Below, piece by piece: positions 43,808-53,603 of a DNA stretch of 64,000 nt. The notes beneath the pieces were generated by a model, which did no database searches, was not told the DNA's origin, and saw nothing but the letters and a program-made list of their open reading frames with translations. Made by a program: the position numbers and the translations under genes. Position 1 is the stretch's first letter, and each line of letters starts with the position of its first letter. The stretch covers positions 186,001 through 250,000 of the forward strand of contig ARYC01000107.1 of NCBI GenBank assembly GCA_000711775.1, in the 5' to 3' direction. The DNA comes from Oxytricha trifallax (Eukaryota; Ciliophora; Spirotrichea; Sporadotrichida; Oxytrichidae).

Positions 43808-44114
43808 TCAAGCACAGCTAGAAAGCATGTAGGACTCGCCATTAGCAGGAGTGATGAGCACTCTCACTGGTTCGTTGTTTGAGGAGGCCACTGTAAGTTT
43901 GAACTCGGCTCCAGCCTTTACACTGATTTTGAATTCCTCGCACTTGCAGAAGAGGTCGCCTTTATGGTTCTCCACTTCGAAAGCATCGTCTTGCTGCAGA
44001 TACTTGCGTTTCCTGTACACCTGCACCATAGTAAGCATTGGGCGTGTTGTGCTGGTAGACGAATTGCAGCCTGAGTGGTTCGTTCTGCTTGTCTCTGTAG
44101 TTTAGCTGTTCCAT
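43808..44114 (-). pseudogene. 101-residue protein gene, frameshifted left-arm copy
   Basis: Counterpart of the intact gene at 48670-48975. One extra base in the NAYQVQVYRK region (near 44033) shifts the frame, and the downstream part (DDAFEVENHKGDLFCK... to SYMLSSCA) is preserved in the other frame. Confidence 0.75.
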
Positions 44115-44416
44115 GAGTGCGTCCTGGTTTTAAATTTACTAATAATTAATAAGAGGGGAATTAGAATATAAAGCACTGTTGTAGTGTGAAGGGAATTCAG
44201 GCATTTGAGATAAGCAGAGACTTATATTAGTAATAATAACAACAATAATAGTAGTTGCAATAATAGCAACAATAGTAATAGCAGCATTAGTAATAGTAAA
44301 TGCAGTGATAAGTTGATTTAATATAAAATTATGGTTTGGGGTCTTAAAATGGAAATGTTCCATATAAGTTTGAATTGGTATTGAGTATTTTAATTCTAAA
44401 ACCAATTGCATTCCTT

Positions 44417-46071
44417 TCATTTCTGTAAGTGTTAGGCTTAGGGCTAGATTCTACTCTTGGATCATTGATGAGTTCTGAGTGATTAGTGACTGGTTGAGCT
44501 CAATCATATGGTTGATTGAAACTAGGATTATGATTCATGCGCTTAGCCTTTACATCTTGTCTTGGCGATAGTGCATCCGCATGAGACTCGAACTATGATA
44601 ATGGAACTCTGGGTGCATTGATTTGTTATGGCTGCTTCGATGGGCGCTTGCGTTTCTTGGTTCCCTGATTCAATAAATTCACTGCTCTCCCTCTATTGCT
44701 CACGCTCGCAATGACTGCATTCTCAAGCACACCAAACATCTCTGCAGTCAACTTGATAAACTTATTCTTATCAAGAGTTTTCTGCTTCTGCCTGAATTCT
44801 AAACTTGCTTTGATATTTGAGGGGAAGAATTCCGGCTTGACTGTGTTTATGATCTATAACATTACTTATTATAGCAGTATGAAATAGCATTATTAAGAAG
44901 AGTAGTCATAGATGTAGTAGTATAAGTAAGTAACAGTAGTAGTAGCAGTGCACACTTACATTATAGAGAAATTATCTTCTGATTAATTTACCATCCTTAA
45001 TATCAGGCAGATACTTGCAGATATCTGGCTCATTTAATATCACTGATGAGATTAATGACAGACAGCTCGTTGAGCTTAGGGACACTAATAATTCTCACCT
45101 CATGATTGCGCAGAACCTATAATAATGTAAATTGCAATGCTTACTTTCTTCACTCCAAGGAATATGCCCTGAATGTACTCCAACGTGCATTCTTGGTAAG
45201 GTGGCAGGTAGAATTAACCTGCATGTATAAATGACTAATGAATTTCATACCTTGGGTGAGCAAGATTGAGTATATATCCTGCTTAGACTTCCCTAATCTA
45301 GCCAGCTCATTGGATGGCACGGAGTGCACTACCTAATCATTGATAGTTTCAGTATTGATAATGCTCATACGTGTAGGCGATGCCCTTCTTTGACTTCCTC
45401 ATCAACATCGTTAAATAATTCACTATGAGGGTTGAAGCTGGACACTCCACCTCCTGATCTCTAGACATTGCCATGCTTTCTACTTGGCTCAGTTCTAAAT
45501 TTTAGTTGATGGCCATGGCTATGATTATTGTTGAGGTATGTATCAATCTAAGTGATGTTCCTCATGAACTGACCAGAGATTTAGTTGAAGTCGGCTGAAT
45601 CCTCATTCCCAATCTAGTTTGGAGAGTTGCCACCATGATCATGAGTCTGCTCCCTACTCTCCTCCTCCACTGGCTTCACTTATGCATCATTATTCTGCCC
45701 AGTATAGAGAGCTCTTGATCCAGACATCTATATTATGTTAATTCTAATACAGCACAGATAAATGAAATCGATTCGAATCAATGTAGAGAATGGTTGAATA
45801 TTGAGGAGATAAATATGAGCTGGAATGCTTAAATATTGAATGATATGCTTGATAATTAATCTTACCTTGCCTCTGACCACTCCAAGGTCCTTGATTGGAT
45901 AGCCATTCATGACTCCATTGACGAAGCTGCTCTGGAAGAATGAGCCCGTAGCGAGCTGTGTGGATCCACCACCCACTCCTGGCTGCGCCAGGGAGTGGGG
46001 GTGGGGGCGTCCAAGATTTCTTCAACATCACCGGCTTTGTCAACTACCTGATGCTAAGAATCGCTGTTCAT
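44417..46071 (-). pseudogene. 457-residue protein gene, frameshifted left-arm copy
   Basis: Counterpart of 46677-48358 with the same five exons. The first intron here has a canonical GTAAGA donor. A 6-bp deletion and one lost C in the exon 1 C-run (near 46000), plus one lost C in exon 2 (near 45383, GCATCGCCTACACG), break the frame. The exon 2 Ser/Gly block (RSGGGVSSFNPHSELFNDV) is in the correct frame here, whereas the right arm has an extra base there. Confidence 0.75.
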
Positions 46072-46676
46072 TCTTATTAATTAATAGCTAGTATTAAGAA
46101 TTTAACTGATAGTATCAATTTAAATTAGTGTAATATGAAATTAAGATCGGTTATTAAGAATTAAAATTAGAATTATAAATTCTTGATTGCGCAAATATAT
46201 AAATCCTCCTGAATTGGAGTGGAATTGTTCCATCTCAATGCATAAGAATCGCCATTACTGATTCATTATATCAAAGTGTGCGTAACATACTCAACTATTC
46301 ATGTATCATCTTGGATTGGCTCGAATCATACTTATTAGTAATTTAGGGTTTTATCGAATTTTTGAAATAGATTTTGAAAAAATCTATTTCTCGATAAAAC
46401 CCTAAATTACTAATAAGTATGATTCGAGCCAATCCAAGATGATACATGAATAGTTGAGTATGTGACGCGCACTTTGATATGATGAATCAGTGATGGCGAT
46501 TAGTATGCATTGAGATGGAACAATTCCACTCCAATTCAGGAGGATTTATATATTTGCGCAATAAAGAATTTATAATTCTAATTTTAATTCTTAATAACCG
46601 ATTTTAATTTCATATTACACTAATTTAAATTGATACTATCAGTTAAATTCTTAATACTAGCTATTAATTAATAAGA

Positions 46677-48358
46677 ATGAATAGCGATTCTTAGCATCAG
46701 GTAGTTGACAAAGCCGGTGATGTTGAAGATGGAGAAATCATGGACGCCCCCCACCCCCACTCCCTGGCGCAGCCAGGAGTGGGTGGTGGATCCTCACAGC
46801 TCGCTACGGGCTCATTCTTCCAGAGCAGCTTCGGCAATGGAGTCATGAATGGCTATCCAATCAAGGACCTTGGAGTGGTCAGAGGCAAGGCAAGATTAAT
46901 TATTAAGCATATCATTCAATATTTAAGCATTCCAGCTCATATTTATCTCCTCAATATTCAACCATTCTCTTCATTGATTCGAATCGATTTCATTTATCTG
47001 CTGTATTAGAATTAACATAATATAGATGTCTGGATCAAGAGCTCTCTATACTGGGCAGAGTAATGATGCATAAATGAATCCAGTGGAGGAGGAGGAGAGT
47101 AGGGAGCAGACTCATGATAATGGTGGCAACTCTCCAAACTAGATTGGGAATGAGGATTCAGCCGACTTCAACTAAATCTCTGGCCAGTTCATGAGGAACA
47201 TCACTTAGATTGATAGATACCTCAACAATAATCATAGTCATGGCCAGCAGCTAAAATTCAGAACTGAGCCAACTAGAAAGCATGGCAATGTCTAGAGATC
47301 AGGAGGTGGAAGTGTCCAGCTTCAACCCTCATAGTGAATTATTTAACGATGTTGATGAGGAAGTCAAAGAAGGGCATCGCCCTACACGTATGAGCATTAT
47401 CAATACGGAAACTATCAATGATTAGGTAGTGCACTCCGTGCCATCCAATGAGCTGGCAAGATTAGGGAAGTCTAAGCAGGATATATACTTAATCTTGCTC
47501 ACCCAAGGTATGAAATTCATTAGTCATTTATACATGCAGGTTAATTCTACCTGCCACCTTACCAAGAATGCACGTTGGAGTACATTCAGGGAATATTCCT
47601 TGGAGTGAAGAAAGTAAGCATTGCAGTTTACATTATTATAGGTTCTGCGCAATCATAAGGTGAGAATTATTAGTGTCCCTAAGCTCAACGAGCTGTCTGT
47701 CATTAATCTCATCAGTGATATTAAAAATGAGCCAGATATCTGCAAGTATCTGCCTGATATTAAGGATGGTAAATTAATCAGCAGATAATTTCTCTATAAT
47801 GTAAGTGTGCACTGCTACTGCTACTACTACTGTTACTTACTTATACTACTACATCTATGACTACTCTTCTTAATAATGCTATTCATACTGCTATAATAAG
47901 TGATGCTATAGATCATAAACACAGTCAAGCCGGAATTCTTCCCCAAAAATATCAAAGCAAGTTTAGAATTCAGGCAGAAGCAGAAAACTCTTGATAAGAA
48001 CAAGTTTATCAAGTTGACTGCAGAGATGTTTGGTGTGCTTCAGAATGCAGTCATTACAAGCGTGAGCAATAGAGGGAGAGCAGTGAATTTATTGAATCAG
48101 GGAACCAAGAAACGCAAGCGCACATCGAAGCAGACATAACAGATCAATGCACCCAGAGTTCCATTATCATAGTTCGAGTCTCAAGCGGATGCATTATCGC
48201 CAAGACAGTATGTGAAGGCTAAGCGCATGAATCATAATCCTAGTTTCAATCAAACATCCTCCAAACATATGATTGAGCTCAACCAGTCACTAATCACTCA
48301 GAACTCATCAATGATCCAGAGCAGAATCTAGCCCTAAGCCTAACACTTACAGAAATGA
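46677..48358 (+). CDS. Predicted 457-residue nuclear-type protein, five exons, one frameshift
   Basis: Starts MNSDSQHQVVDKAGDVEDGE. Exons: 46677-46889, 47026-47507, 47540-47613, 47642-47800, 47912-48358; each junction keeps phase. The first donor is GC here (GCAAGA) but GT in the left arm; other donors are GTATGA, GTAAGC, GTAAGT. Exon 2 carries one extra base near 47311, so this copy is slightly damaged. The middle block KLNELSVINLISDIKNE, CKYLPDIKDGKLISRQFLYN, VKPEFFPKNIKASLEFRQK resembles a compact helical DNA-binding domain of the BEN type, a tentative comparison only. The tail is basic (GTKKRKRTSKQT) and Gln/Ser-rich. Both arms keep the protein recognisable, suggesting it was functional in the element. 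Confidence 0.6.
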
Positions 48359-48479
48359 AAGGAATGCAATCGGTTTTAGAATTAAAATACTCAATACCAA
48401 TTCAAACTTATATGGAACATTTCCATTTTAAGACCCCAAACCATAATTTTATATTAAATCAACTCATCACTGCATTTAC

Positions 48480-48560
48480 TATTACTAATGCTGCTATTGC
48501 TGCTATAACTATTGTTGCTATTATTGCTAGTACTATTATTGTTGTTATTATTACTAATAT
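48480..48560. repeat. Trinucleotide-rich tract (ACT/ATT/GCT)
   Basis: Imperfect triplet repeats (GCTATTGCTGCTATAACTATTG...) between two genes, mirrored at 44225-44300 with different length. They create a fake hydrophobic ORF (IVAIIASTIIVVII) on one strand that I do not regard as a gene. Confidence 0.6.
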
Positions 48561-48669
48561 AAGTCTCTGTTTATCTCTAATGCCTGAATTCCCTTCACAC
48601 TACAACAGTGCTTTATATTCTAATTCCCCACTTATTAATTATTAGTATATTAAAAACCAGGACGCACAC

Positions 48670-48975
48670 ATGGAACAGCTAAACTACAGAGACAAGCAGA
48701 ACGAACCACTCAGGCTGCAATTCGTCTACCAGCACAACACGCCCAATGCTTACCAGGTGTAGGTGTACAGGAAACGCAAGTATCTGCAGCAAGATGATGC
48801 TTTCGAGGTGGAGAACCATAAAGGCGACCTCTTCTGCAAGTTCGAGGAATTCAACATCAGTGTAAAGGCTGGAGCCGAGTTCAAACTTACAGTGGCCTCC
48901 TCAAACAACGACCCAGTGAGAGTGCTCATCACTCCTGCTAATGGCGAGTCCTACATGCTTTCTAGCTGTGCTTGA
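48670..48975 (+). CDS. 101-residue protein, intact in the right arm
   Basis: ATG at 48670 to TGA at 48975: begins MEQLNYRDKQNEPLRLQFVY, contains a basic VQVYRKRKYLQQ with one TAG-coded Gln, then FEVENHKGDLFCKFEEF, AGAEFKLTVASSNNDP and ends GESYMLSSCA. An AG just upstream (AAAACCAG) could be a splice acceptor, so a further upstream exon is possible. Alternating hydrophobic/polar residues suggest a small beta-rich fold. No family recognised. The standard code sees only the part after the TAG. It is preserved in both arms, intact only here. Confidence 0.6.
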
Positions 48976-49229
48976 TCAGCAGGAGGCATTGCAGCTGATG
49001 CTTGTGAGAGAGGAGGGGCACTTGAGAGCAGAGCCTTCAGATGATATAGAGTCTTTGATTTAATTTACGTTATTTAATACCTAATTCACTTCCCTAATTC
49101 ACTCTCGATGTAACCCATCGAATATTAATTTCACATGCATATAAAACTTTAATTCACTGCTTCAATCGTCGTGATCTGCTGAACTGAGGCTGCCTCACTG
49201 CTGAGGCTGGTTTGCTGGTGAATTCTCTG

Positions 49230-49589
49230 TGCTGATGATGCTTAGCATGCCTGCAACGTGGAAGTGGAGAGTGCGATGCTATATGTGCTGTGCTAGATTG
49301 CTATGATTACTACAACTCTCTATTTTGAGTCATCGCACTCCGCGATTTGTGCCTTGACCAAGCTACAATTGTAAGTATCTGCCTATATCATTAACAATAT
49401 ACAGAAGACTTGGGTCTGCGTTGCAGTTGGAGCAGCTGGTGTGAGCTGCTTGCTTTACATGCTAAAGTTACTGTTCAATGAGAGCACTCTGCTTCGAAGG
49501 TAAGCATATCAACTTGCTTCTCATTCTAATGCCAGTTAATCCAGTATAGGATCGAGCTTTACTCTGCAGCTCTGCTGAACACTTATTGA
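49230..49589 (+). pseudogene. Cys-rich single-pass membrane protein gene, right-arm copy
   Basis: Same structure as the left-arm copy: exon ending at 49370 before GTAAGTATC, exon 49405-49499 with the hydrophobic span TWVCVAVGAAGVSCLLYMLK, exon from 49550 ending RIELYSAALLNTY at a TGA (49587-49589). The splice signals are good in this arm, but the first exon has an in-frame TGA at 49326 where the left arm reads TGT (Cys). The start is unresolved. Confidence 0.4.
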
Positions 49590-49666
49590 GCTGGTGAGTT
49601 TCTTGTGGAGGGAGGGAGGGCAAAGAAGCGTGAAGTAGGATAAGTAGGTAAGCTTCATTCCTTAAC

Positions 49667-49999
49667 TTGCACAGAGTGCCAGCCATAGGGGCTGAGGATG
49701 AGTGGGTGTTAAAGCAGAATTACAGAACTTGGGCAGCGATTTCTAAACTACTACTCACTTTTGGCTTAGAAATTCAAGTAAGTCAAATCAAATTAATTTC
49801 AAAACCCCAAAACATGCTAATAATTTTTTCTAAAGGGTTTTGGGTTTTAGACCTTGCACATGACACTATAAACAAAATTTATGAACAGAGAGTGTAAGTT
49901 TCTAGAATTTATTTGAAGTATATATTTTAGGACAGAGAAACTTAGAAAAAAAGGCTACTTCAGCAATTTTTGAGATTCTACTTTAACCTTAATACTTGA
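49667..49999 (+). CDS. Conserved exon or small protein, right-arm copy
   Basis: Open through TAA/TAG to a TGA at 49997. It reads AEDEWVLKQNYRTWAAISKL, then LTFGLEIQVSQIKLISKPQ, then DLAHDTINKIYEQRVQVSRI. It follows an acceptor-like TTGCACAG and has no in-frame initiator, so it is probably an exon. Contains a C4A4/G4T4 hairpin at 49801-49845 (TTTCAAAACCCCAAAACATG and its inverse). A GTAAGTC donor inside (49777) could instead remove the hairpin as an intron. Confidence 0.4.
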
Positions 50000-50282
50000 A
50001 TTTTAAATCAAAATTCTTAAATTACACAAATACTTCAAAAACTAAGATTTATAAAAATCCCAAATACTTTGGGTAATAATTAAACGAAAATAATGATTAT
50101 GATTCAATAAATCAAGTATCTTGAGAATACTTTGGCCAAGTTAGCAGCCAGCCCTCGCCCAGCAATAAACTGAGCTCAGACCAGCCGTGAGGAAAAAAAG
50201 AAAAAGAGAGACAAGAGAGGGAGGTTCAGACAATTAGAAATCAGTAAGGTGGCCACCTAATCTTAAACAGAAGGGAAATCGT

Positions 50283-50424
50283 AAGATGCGTAAAACGCGC
50301 GTAAGGGTGCATAAAGCTCGTAAGGGGTGCATTGAAGCTCGTAAGGGGTGCATTGAAGCGCGTAAGGGTGCATTGAAGCTCGTAAGGGTGCATTGAAGCT
50401 CGTAAAGGTGCATTAAGCTCGTAT
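50283..50424. repeat. Minisatellite, about 20-21-bp unit, right arm
   Basis: About seven tandem copies of AAGCTCGTAAGGGTGCATTG with GCGC variants. The complement of the left-arm array at 42370-42492. Confidence 0.8.
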
Positions 50425-50569
50425 ATCAAAGTATTAAATCTCTTTGTGGGGAGTTCCACCCCACCTCTCTCTCCAACCTTGAACCTATATCGAAATCATT
50501 AAGAAGTAAATGATAATTTAAAGAAAATCGGAAAAATACTTACCTAAGTTTTATTATTGAATCTTTTGC

Positions 50570-50760
50570 TCCGTCTCTGAATTCTACTGCTACTGTCAAA
50601 ATCAAATCTAAAAAAAGGTTAAACAAAAAGTAAATGATTTTTTAGAAGATTTTTGGAAAAATACTTACCTTATTGTACAATGCTCATGCTGTTGCTGAAT
50701 TACTTGATTCTTATGATGCTCCTGCTGTCAAATCTAAAAAAGGTTAAGCATTATCCAGCA
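50570..50760 (-). CDS. Gln/His-rich exons, right arm
   Basis: Minus-strand equivalent of 42056-42250: segments reading QQEHHKNQVIQQQHEHC and EFRDGAKDSIIKL, each followed by a GTAAGTATTTTTCC donor. It has diverged strongly from the left arm while its splice donors are conserved. Low confidence in exact exons. Confidence 0.3.
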
Positions 50761-51146
50761 AATAGAGGTGGCCACCTCAAACTATTAAAAATACTAAATC
50801 TAATGATCAATCAACAAAAAACTTTAATTATTATAACAATAATTAATTCTAACTTTACTTTAGTAAAATTATTCAGCAAATATTCGGAATTTTCGCGAAT
50901 TTTCGGAGGCTAAGCCTCTATAATTATTTTTTAGAAAGTTGGAGGAACCGATGGTTCAAAGAAAGTTCTTAAATCTAGCTGCTGCTAGCTCCAATTTTAG
51001 CTATTTACGTTTAGTTCAAAGTTTTTAGTTACTTTAAGTTTACTTTTTAGCTTCTTGAGCAACTTTTAAAATTTTAGCTCAACTTATACAAATTTTGACT
51101 TTGACTTTACAAAACTTTTGACTTCAAGTAAACTTGACTTTAAAAC

Positions 51147-51271
51147 CCAGCAATCCTAAGCTCTGTAAGAGACTCTCACTTCAAGGGCTGGGGTACATAC
51201 CCTGAAGGCCGAAGTGGCGTAAGACCTCTCAGGCTGTATCCTCGCCGAGGGCTTTGCAGGGCTGTTGCTGG
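51147..51271. other. Perfectly conserved 125-bp GC-rich block, possible structured RNA or cis element
   Basis: 125/125 identical (by eye) to the reverse complement of 41516-41640. Possible helices, reading plus strand: CCAGCAA with TTGCTGG at the ends; CACTTC with GAAGTG enclosing the hairpin GGGT-ACAT-ACCC; CCTGA with TCAGG; CCTC-GCC-GAGG. One frame on the opposite strand is also open (KPSARIQPERSYATSAFRV), so a coding exon is an alternative. Compared with its flanks the absence of any difference is striking. Which strand, if any, is transcribed is unknown. Confidence 0.5.
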
Positions 51272-52465
51272 TACGTGTACTTGTACTTAAAGTTTTGGGG
51301 TGGAACTTAAAGGCTGGTCTGAGTTTAGCTAACTTAAAAGCAACTTTTACTTCAAGTAAAGGAAATGTTCCAGGGATTGGTAAGTACTATTCATATTCTT
51401 AACTTCTTCTACTACTATAGGTCATCAGCAGGTGAGATCTCTTCAGCAGCTCACGTGTTACTGGTTACTTCTTGTGTTGCTTGTTTGTTAGTATTAAACT
51501 TCGTTTCTTCGTTGCCCAAGCTAAGTGGTGGCTAGGTTTATACCTGGCTCACAGTGATATATTTGTTTGTTTACTTCATAGTTTAAGTCTTTAGGGTTTG
51601 TGTGTGGCTATGACCTGACTCTGACAACCATATTTATCTGTCGAGGGGTCCTCTAGCCAGAGCAGCCAATCTCTGGTGTTTATTGCACTGGGGAAGGGTT
51701 GCTTGAAAGCAATCGAGCCTCAGCGAGGCATGTTTGAATAGTTATAGTATTAATTTTAAGTAATAATCTTCACTTTAACCTTAAAATCCAAGCTAAAGCC
51801 CTACTTTTGGGCTGGTCTACTGCCCTCTAAGCATAACCTATCATCTCTACCATATCCTAATGTTGTTTTCTTATCAACAGCACCAATACCTAGTTATCCT
51901 AACAAAATTTCCGAAATTCAGGTGGAGGGGTCATAAAGTTAGCCAAGCCAAAGTGCTGTTCCGGAAAAGTTCCGTATTCTAGGTCTTAAGGCCAAATAAG
52001 TCCAAATAAGACCCCATTTGCCTGGTATTTGAAGCCTACCACCTCCCCTATTGCTCAATCTGCCCTATAACTGCGTGTTATTAGTAATAAACACTATTAT
52101 CAATGCTTATGATCAATTAGCCACCATAGATATCACATGGGCATGAGCTGGGCTGGACTCAAGGGGTGAGGAGGAGGCACTTTTTTGAAAATTTCAAGGC
52201 CAAAATGGCCGTTAGGACCTCCCTGACATTTCAAGATGGGATATAGCCACTCCCACCACCAATCGGCTTCTTTCCTTCTATCTCGTCGATCTAGAGTGTA
52301 TTAGCGATGTTTGGGTTGGGATGGTGGGATGGGGAGGAGATTGGAAAATAATTTTTGTAAAATCATATAAGTCATACTCTATAATCCGTTAGAGATAGTA
52401 TAGGCACTTTCAAACTTGGAATTGAAAATAATTCGACCCCCCCTCTAAATCCGCGGTTCCTCAAC

Positions 52466-52708
52466 TCTAAAACCAACTTTTTTTATGTTTCTGTAGTGAG
52501 GCTTGGATTTCTAGACGACTGGGAGTGGTTTGGGGTCGATCTGAGACTCAAGGGTAGACCTCATGGTGCATCCGGGGGAAATGAGGAGGTCCCTGAAAAG
52601 TGGCCTCAGATCAGAAATTGGGGCCACCGACCTACCGATCTGAGGGGGTTCAAAAATATGGTTGGCAAAGCCAACAAAACTCCCAAACCCCAAACCCCTG
52701 ATAGTTGA
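52466..52708 (+). CDS. Possible small Trp/Gly-rich coding segment ending in a C4A3 tract
   Basis: The frame reads VRLGFLDDWEWFGVDLRLKG, PHGASGGNEEVPEKWPQIRN, DLRGFKNMVGKANKTPKPQT and ends PDS at a TGA (52706-52708). The last codons are made by the CCCAAACCCCAAACCCC tract. The left-arm copy (about 40079-40321) has one base fewer in EVPEKWP and is frameshifted. A hairpin (CAGATC...GATCTG) overlaps. Coding status is uncertain. Confidence 0.3.
   Translation, partial: SKTNFFYVSVVRLGFLDDWEWFGVDLRLKGRPHGASGGNEEVPEKWPQIRNWGHRPTDLRGFKNMVGKANKTPKPQTPDS
52682..52698 (+). repeat. Telomere-like tract (C4A3), right arm
   Basis: CCCAAACCCCAAACCCC, mirror of 40087-40103. Confidence 0.6.
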
Positions 52709-53122
52709 TTGAGTGAGATTGAATGAATTTGAGATGATTAAGCAAATTGATGAGTGATTAAAGGGAGTGATGAGAGAGGTTGGGGTATAATGAGGTTTAT
52801 GAGTAGATAAGAGGGGTATGTTTAATAATTTATAGTTAAAATCTAAAATCTGAATTCAATTTTTATAACTAAGTTCCAAATCACAAAATTTCCACTCAAT
52901 TCGCTGACCACTCCAGCAATCCGATGAATATTGGGCAATCATGGCTAAAATCGTCTATGGCCAGCCGCAATGATGATGGGTTGCGGCATCTACCCAGCAA
53001 TAGGTGTAAAATATTGAAATTTAAGTTCAGTATGTTAAATAATTAATCGCTTATATATCATAGCTATATCAATACTACTGATTTTTAATTACTAGTATAT
53101 AAGTTTATATTTTAATTTATAT

Positions 53123-53139
53123 CAAAACCCCGAAACCCC
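53123..53139 (+). repeat. Telomere-like tract (C4A4 variant), right arm
   Basis: CAAAACCCCGAAACCCC, mirror of 39645-39661; resembles a TBE left end and is oriented as if an element extended outward toward the transposase. No matching G4T4 end is found at the outer edge (56299). Confidence 0.7.
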
Positions 53140-53603
53140 TCCTGTACATGGAATCACTTTCACAGTATACAGGTAGTGATCAATAGTCAATTAATTCACA
53201 CTCTTAGTAGAGCTTTTCTTCGCATTCAATACTGAACTATGGATTTTTATGTAATCAGCAACTTGAGGAGATCAAGCAAAGTACGTTGAAGCCCTAGCAA
53301 AAGACTATACTAAAGTGGACATCAGTCGTGCTAGGCACTAACTTCCCCTCGAATCCTAAACCAGCGAAGCTCACTTACACCTCGGGTACTCTCCTCAACA
53401 ATGGGTAGGTGCCACCATCAACGATGGGCATACTGGGTGGGCAAATCATCAGACTGCCCTTGGAGAATGTTAAATGAGCAGTATCATCCTTAGTCGATAT
53501 TGAGAGTTTGGCAACTGACGACCAGCTATGTTATGGCCTCGAACAGTTCCTTCGAATGATTAGAAAGCCATCATAGTCTTCAACATAAGGAAACCCTAAT
53601 GTA

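Larger units (their letters stand above)
36504..46374 (-). repeat. Left arm of giant palindrome (about 9.9 kb)
   Basis: Reverse complement of the right arm 46375-56299 along its whole length. The outer edge begins CCAAATTTCATCGAT and is matched by ATCGATGAAATTTGG at 56285-56299; sequences outside do not match. The centre is AAATAGATTTTGAAAAAATCTATTT at about 46364-46388. Arms differ by substitutions and small indels throughout, with some segments diverged more strongly (the Gln-rich exon region near 42.1 kb and the AT-rich stretches). No target duplication is obvious at the outer ends. It could be one transposon with enormous inverted repeats, two head-to-head copies of a 10-kb element, or a fold-back duplication. 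Confidence 0.9.

Noticed and set aside
45728..46043. Overlapping 82- and 99-residue ORFs near the palindrome centre
   Set aside because: They cover exon 1 and intron 1 of the left-arm 457-residue gene in wrong or unspliced frames.
48355..48645. A 96-residue standard-code ORF with a long hydrophobic stretch
   Set aside because: The hydrophobic part is produced by an imperfect triplet repeat between two real genes, and its start overlaps the stop of the 457-residue gene. The mirrored copy varies in length. Not regarded as a gene.
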